NCBI RefSeq assembly: GCF_000422825.1
Contig: NZ_KE383929.1
Span: 558,001 to 622,000 of the forward strand
Origin: Nocardioides insulae DSM 17944
GTDB lineage: Bacteria > Actinomycetota > Actinomycetes > Propionibacteriales > Nocardioidaceae
Length of the DNA: 64,000 nucleotides
Reading direction: 5' to 3'
The notes beneath the pieces are model-generated. The model saw nothing but the letters and a program-made list of their open reading frames with translations. It made no database searches and was not told the origin of the DNA. Of the stretch, positions 62,557-64,000 are shown piece by piece. The stretch's first letter is position 1; every line of letters starts with the position of its first letter. A program made the position numbers and the translations under genes.

Positions 62557-63687
62557 TCAGCCCAGCGTGCCGGCGAGCCGCTCCGTCGCCGCGAGGTAGT
62601 CCTCCGCCATCTCCAGGACGACCTCGCGGGCGGGACGCTTCCTGGTCATCAGGCCCACGCCCTGGCCGACGAAGTACGTCGCGAGCCGCTGCGCCCCCGG
62701 GTGCCCCTTGGCGGCGAGCTGGTCGATGCGCCGCAGGGTCGGCTCGGACAGGACGCTCTGCAGCGGCATCGGCAGGGCCGCCGGCGCATCGAGGCCGGCC
62801 TCCCAGGCGTCGGTCCAGTCCGAGCGGAGCTGGCGTGAGTACTTGCCGGTGCGGCCCTTGGACCGCACCGTGTCGCGGGAGCCGGCGGCCAGCATCTTCT
62901 CCACCGTGTACGGCGCGGTCTCCGCCTCCTCGGTGGTCAGCCACACCGACCCCATCCAGGCACCCGCGGCGCCCATCGCGACGCTGGCTGCCACCTGCCG
63001 CCCGGTGACGATCCCGCCCGCGGCCAACACGGGAACGCTGCGGTGCGGCTTGATCGCCTCGATCACCTCGGGCACGAGCACCATCGTGGACACGTCGCCA
63101 CAGTGCCCACCGGCCTCTCCGCCCTGAGCCACGATCACGTCCACCCCCGCCTGGACCTGCTTGATCGCATGTTCCTTGGCCCCGACCAGCGCGGCGACGG
63201 GAACGTTGTAGCTGCGCCCGGCCTCCAACATGAAGCTCGGGGGCACGCCCAGGGCGTTGGCCAGCAGGCCGACGGGGTGCTTCAGCGTCACCTCCAGCAG
63301 CCGGGCACCGGTCTCGTCGTTGAAGCGGCCACCCATCACGAACAGGCTCTCCCCGAACTGTTCCGCGTCCAGATCGTGGTCGGCGAGCAATCGGAGGACA
63401 TAGGCCTTGTGCTCCTCGGGCACCAGGCCCACCACGTCGGCGTCGGTGAGCTCCTGGCCCTTCCCCTCGTAGGTCTCGGGGCAGATGATGTCGACGCCGT
63501 ACGGGCGACCCTTGACCTGCGAGTCGATCCAGGCGAGCTCGGCCTCGAGCGCCTCCGGGGTGTGGGAGGAGGCCCCCAGCACCCCGAATCCGCCGGCGTT
63601 GGTCACTGCCGCGACCACATCCCGGCAGTGGCTGAAGGCCAGCAGCGGCAGGTCGATGTCGAGCAGGTCGCAGATCTCGGTGCGCAC
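62557..63687 (-). CDS. NAD(P)H-dependent flavin oxidoreductase, nitronate-monooxygenase-like
   Basis: 376 residues. TIM-barrel FMN protein: LPLLAFSHCRDVVAAVTNAGG near the N-terminus, DVIVAQGGEAGGHCGD and PVLAAGGIVTGRQVAASVAM (phosphate-binding). Similar to 2-nitropropane dioxygenase/nitronate monooxygenase; without the full class-I motif set the substrate stays open. GTG 63687, stop 12 bp from the dioxygenase stop (convergent). A perfect hairpin at 63702-63722 touches its ribosome-binding region. Confidence 0.88.
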   Translation of the reverse strand: MRTEICDLLDIDLPLLAFSHCRDVVAAVTNAGGFGVLGASSHTPEALEAELAWIDSQVKGRPYGVDIICPETYEGKGQELTDADVVGLVPEEHKAYVLRLLADHDLDAEQFGESLFVMGGRFNDETGARLLEVTLKHPVGLLANALGVPPSFMLEAGRSYNVPVAALVGAKEHAIKQVQAGVDVIVAQGGEAGGHCGDVSTMVLVPEVIEAIKPHRSVPVLAAGGIVTGRQVAASVAMGAAGAWMGSVWLTTEEAETAPYTVEKMLAAGSRDTVRSKGRTGKYSRQLRSDWTDAWEAGLDAPAALPMPLQSVLSEPTLRRIDQLAAKGHPGAQRLATYFVGQGVGLMTRKRPAREVVLEMAEDYLAATERLAGTLG

Positions 63688-63701
63688 AGGCCCCGTCCTT
63701 C

Positions 63702-63722
63702 CTCGCCGGTCGGGCCGGCGAG
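63702..63722 (-). promoter_or_regulatory. Leader hairpin of the nitronate-monooxygenase-like gene
   Basis: CTCGCCGG and CCGGCGAG pair perfectly around a 5-nt loop, 15 bp before the start. The GAG next to the Shine-Dalgarno GAGGAAGG lies in one arm, so the hairpin might mask it. Confidence 0.3.
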
Positions 63723-63772
63723 CCTCGTTCGGTCAGGTTCGGGCACACCATACTGAGATCTCGCTCACATGA

Positions 63773-63851
63773 CACCGGGTCGCACGGCACCGGGCCGCAC
63801 GGCACCGGGTCGCACGGCTGGCACCGGTTCGCGCGGCGCCGGGTCGCCCGC
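63773..63851. repeat. 15-bp CACCGGGTCGCACGG tandem repeat
   Basis: Three near-exact 15-bp units (63773-63817) followed by two degenerate ones. It fills the gap between the flavoprotein promoter and the membrane-protein stop. No gene is visible in it. Confidence 0.9.
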
Positions 63852-63853
63852 GG

Positions 63854-64000
63854 TCACGCGGCATGCGGCGAGCTCCGGGCGGCGGCGGTGCGGGTCCACG
63901 GCCAGGTCATCAGCGCCCAGACCGCGGCGATGACCACGATCTCGACGAGGACGTAGACCGGCCAGGGCCCCAGCAGGTCCAGGACCGAGCCGGTCCCGGG
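63854..64000 (-). CDS. C-terminus of a TIGR02206/YwaF-family membrane protein (partial)
   Basis: The last 48 residues, reading SVLDLLGPWPVYVLVEIVV and then a hydrophobic helix to MTWPWTRT. The LLGPWPxY motif followed by a final membrane helix is typical of the end of TIGR02206/YwaF proteins. The gene continues past the right edge of the window. Too short to be certain. Confidence 0.6.
   Translation of the reverse strand, partial: PGTGSVLDLLGPWPVYVLVEIVVIAAVWALMTWPWTRTAAARSSPHAA

Overview
This window is a 64 kb chromosomal segment of a high-GC actinobacterium. It is very GC-rich throughout, uses many GTG starts and one TTG start, carries a CIRCE/HrcA heat-shock unit and DtxR/IdeR-type iron boxes, and its gene order and gene content look like Nocardioidaceae (Nocardioides-like). 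That genus call is an inference from gene content and order, not a search result. No tRNA, rRNA, CRISPR array, insertion sequence, phage or plasmid gene was recognised.

Layout. Positions 1-1545 hold the start of a methyltransferase gene and a complete FAD oxidoreductase gene, overlapping by ATGA, which look like the pair that makes 10-methyl branched fatty acids. Positions 1651-5341 are the conserved block phoH-ybeY-CNNM/CBS protein-degenerate cytidine deaminase plus a HIT hydrolase. Positions 5450-13853 are a leucine/branched-chain acyl-CoA catabolic island: acyl-CoA ligase, a BkaR-type TetR repressor with two palindromic operators, acyl-CoA dehydrogenase, MaoC hydratase, CitE-type lyase, and the two methylcrotonyl-CoA carboxylase subunits. 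Positions 13928-24236 hold a GerMN lipoprotein, rsmE-dnaJ-hrcA under CIRCE, an iron-box DUF2470 gene, a metallo-hydrolase, DUF3097, PspC, hemW and a long-chain acyl-CoA synthetase. Positions 24473-34818 hold dps, a MOSC protein, two APH-type kinases, a winged-helix protein, hutD downstream of lepA, a GH25-like lipoprotein and a Tat-exported PhoD phosphatase. Positions 34990-44468 are conserved core: rpsT, holA, comEC-comEA, degV, a P-loop kinase and leuS, the last preceded by a leader peptide and an intrinsic terminator. Positions 44600-52800 hold a candidate structured RNA, phoX, an MFS exporter with its TetR, an unusual zinc-knuckle SDR, an Old Yellow Enzyme and a metallo-hydrolase. Positions 52931-61047 are a histidine-utilisation (hut) locus: hutH, an IclR regulator, hutI with an M20 amidohydrolase, hutU and hutF. 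Two near-identical 16-bp palindromes precede hutH and hutU. Positions 61080-64000 hold a MarR-controlled LigB/DODA-type dioxygenase, a nitronate-monooxygenase-like flavoprotein and the C-terminus of a TIGR02206/YwaF-type membrane protein.

How the parts work together. The leucine island should take isovaleryl-CoA to acetyl-CoA using the MaoC/CitE pair instead of canonical LiuC/LiuE. The hut locus should convert histidine to N-formylglutamate (HutH-HutU-HutI-HutF), and the M20 amidohydrolase is the obvious candidate for the missing deformylase step. Many start codons lie 6-9 nt downstream of a TANNNT-like -10 hexamer, which points to widespread leaderless transcription. The observations most worth testing are the leuS leader/attenuator, the nested C7-loop RNA structure at about 44.66-44.74 kb, and the HutG replacement with its shared operator pair.
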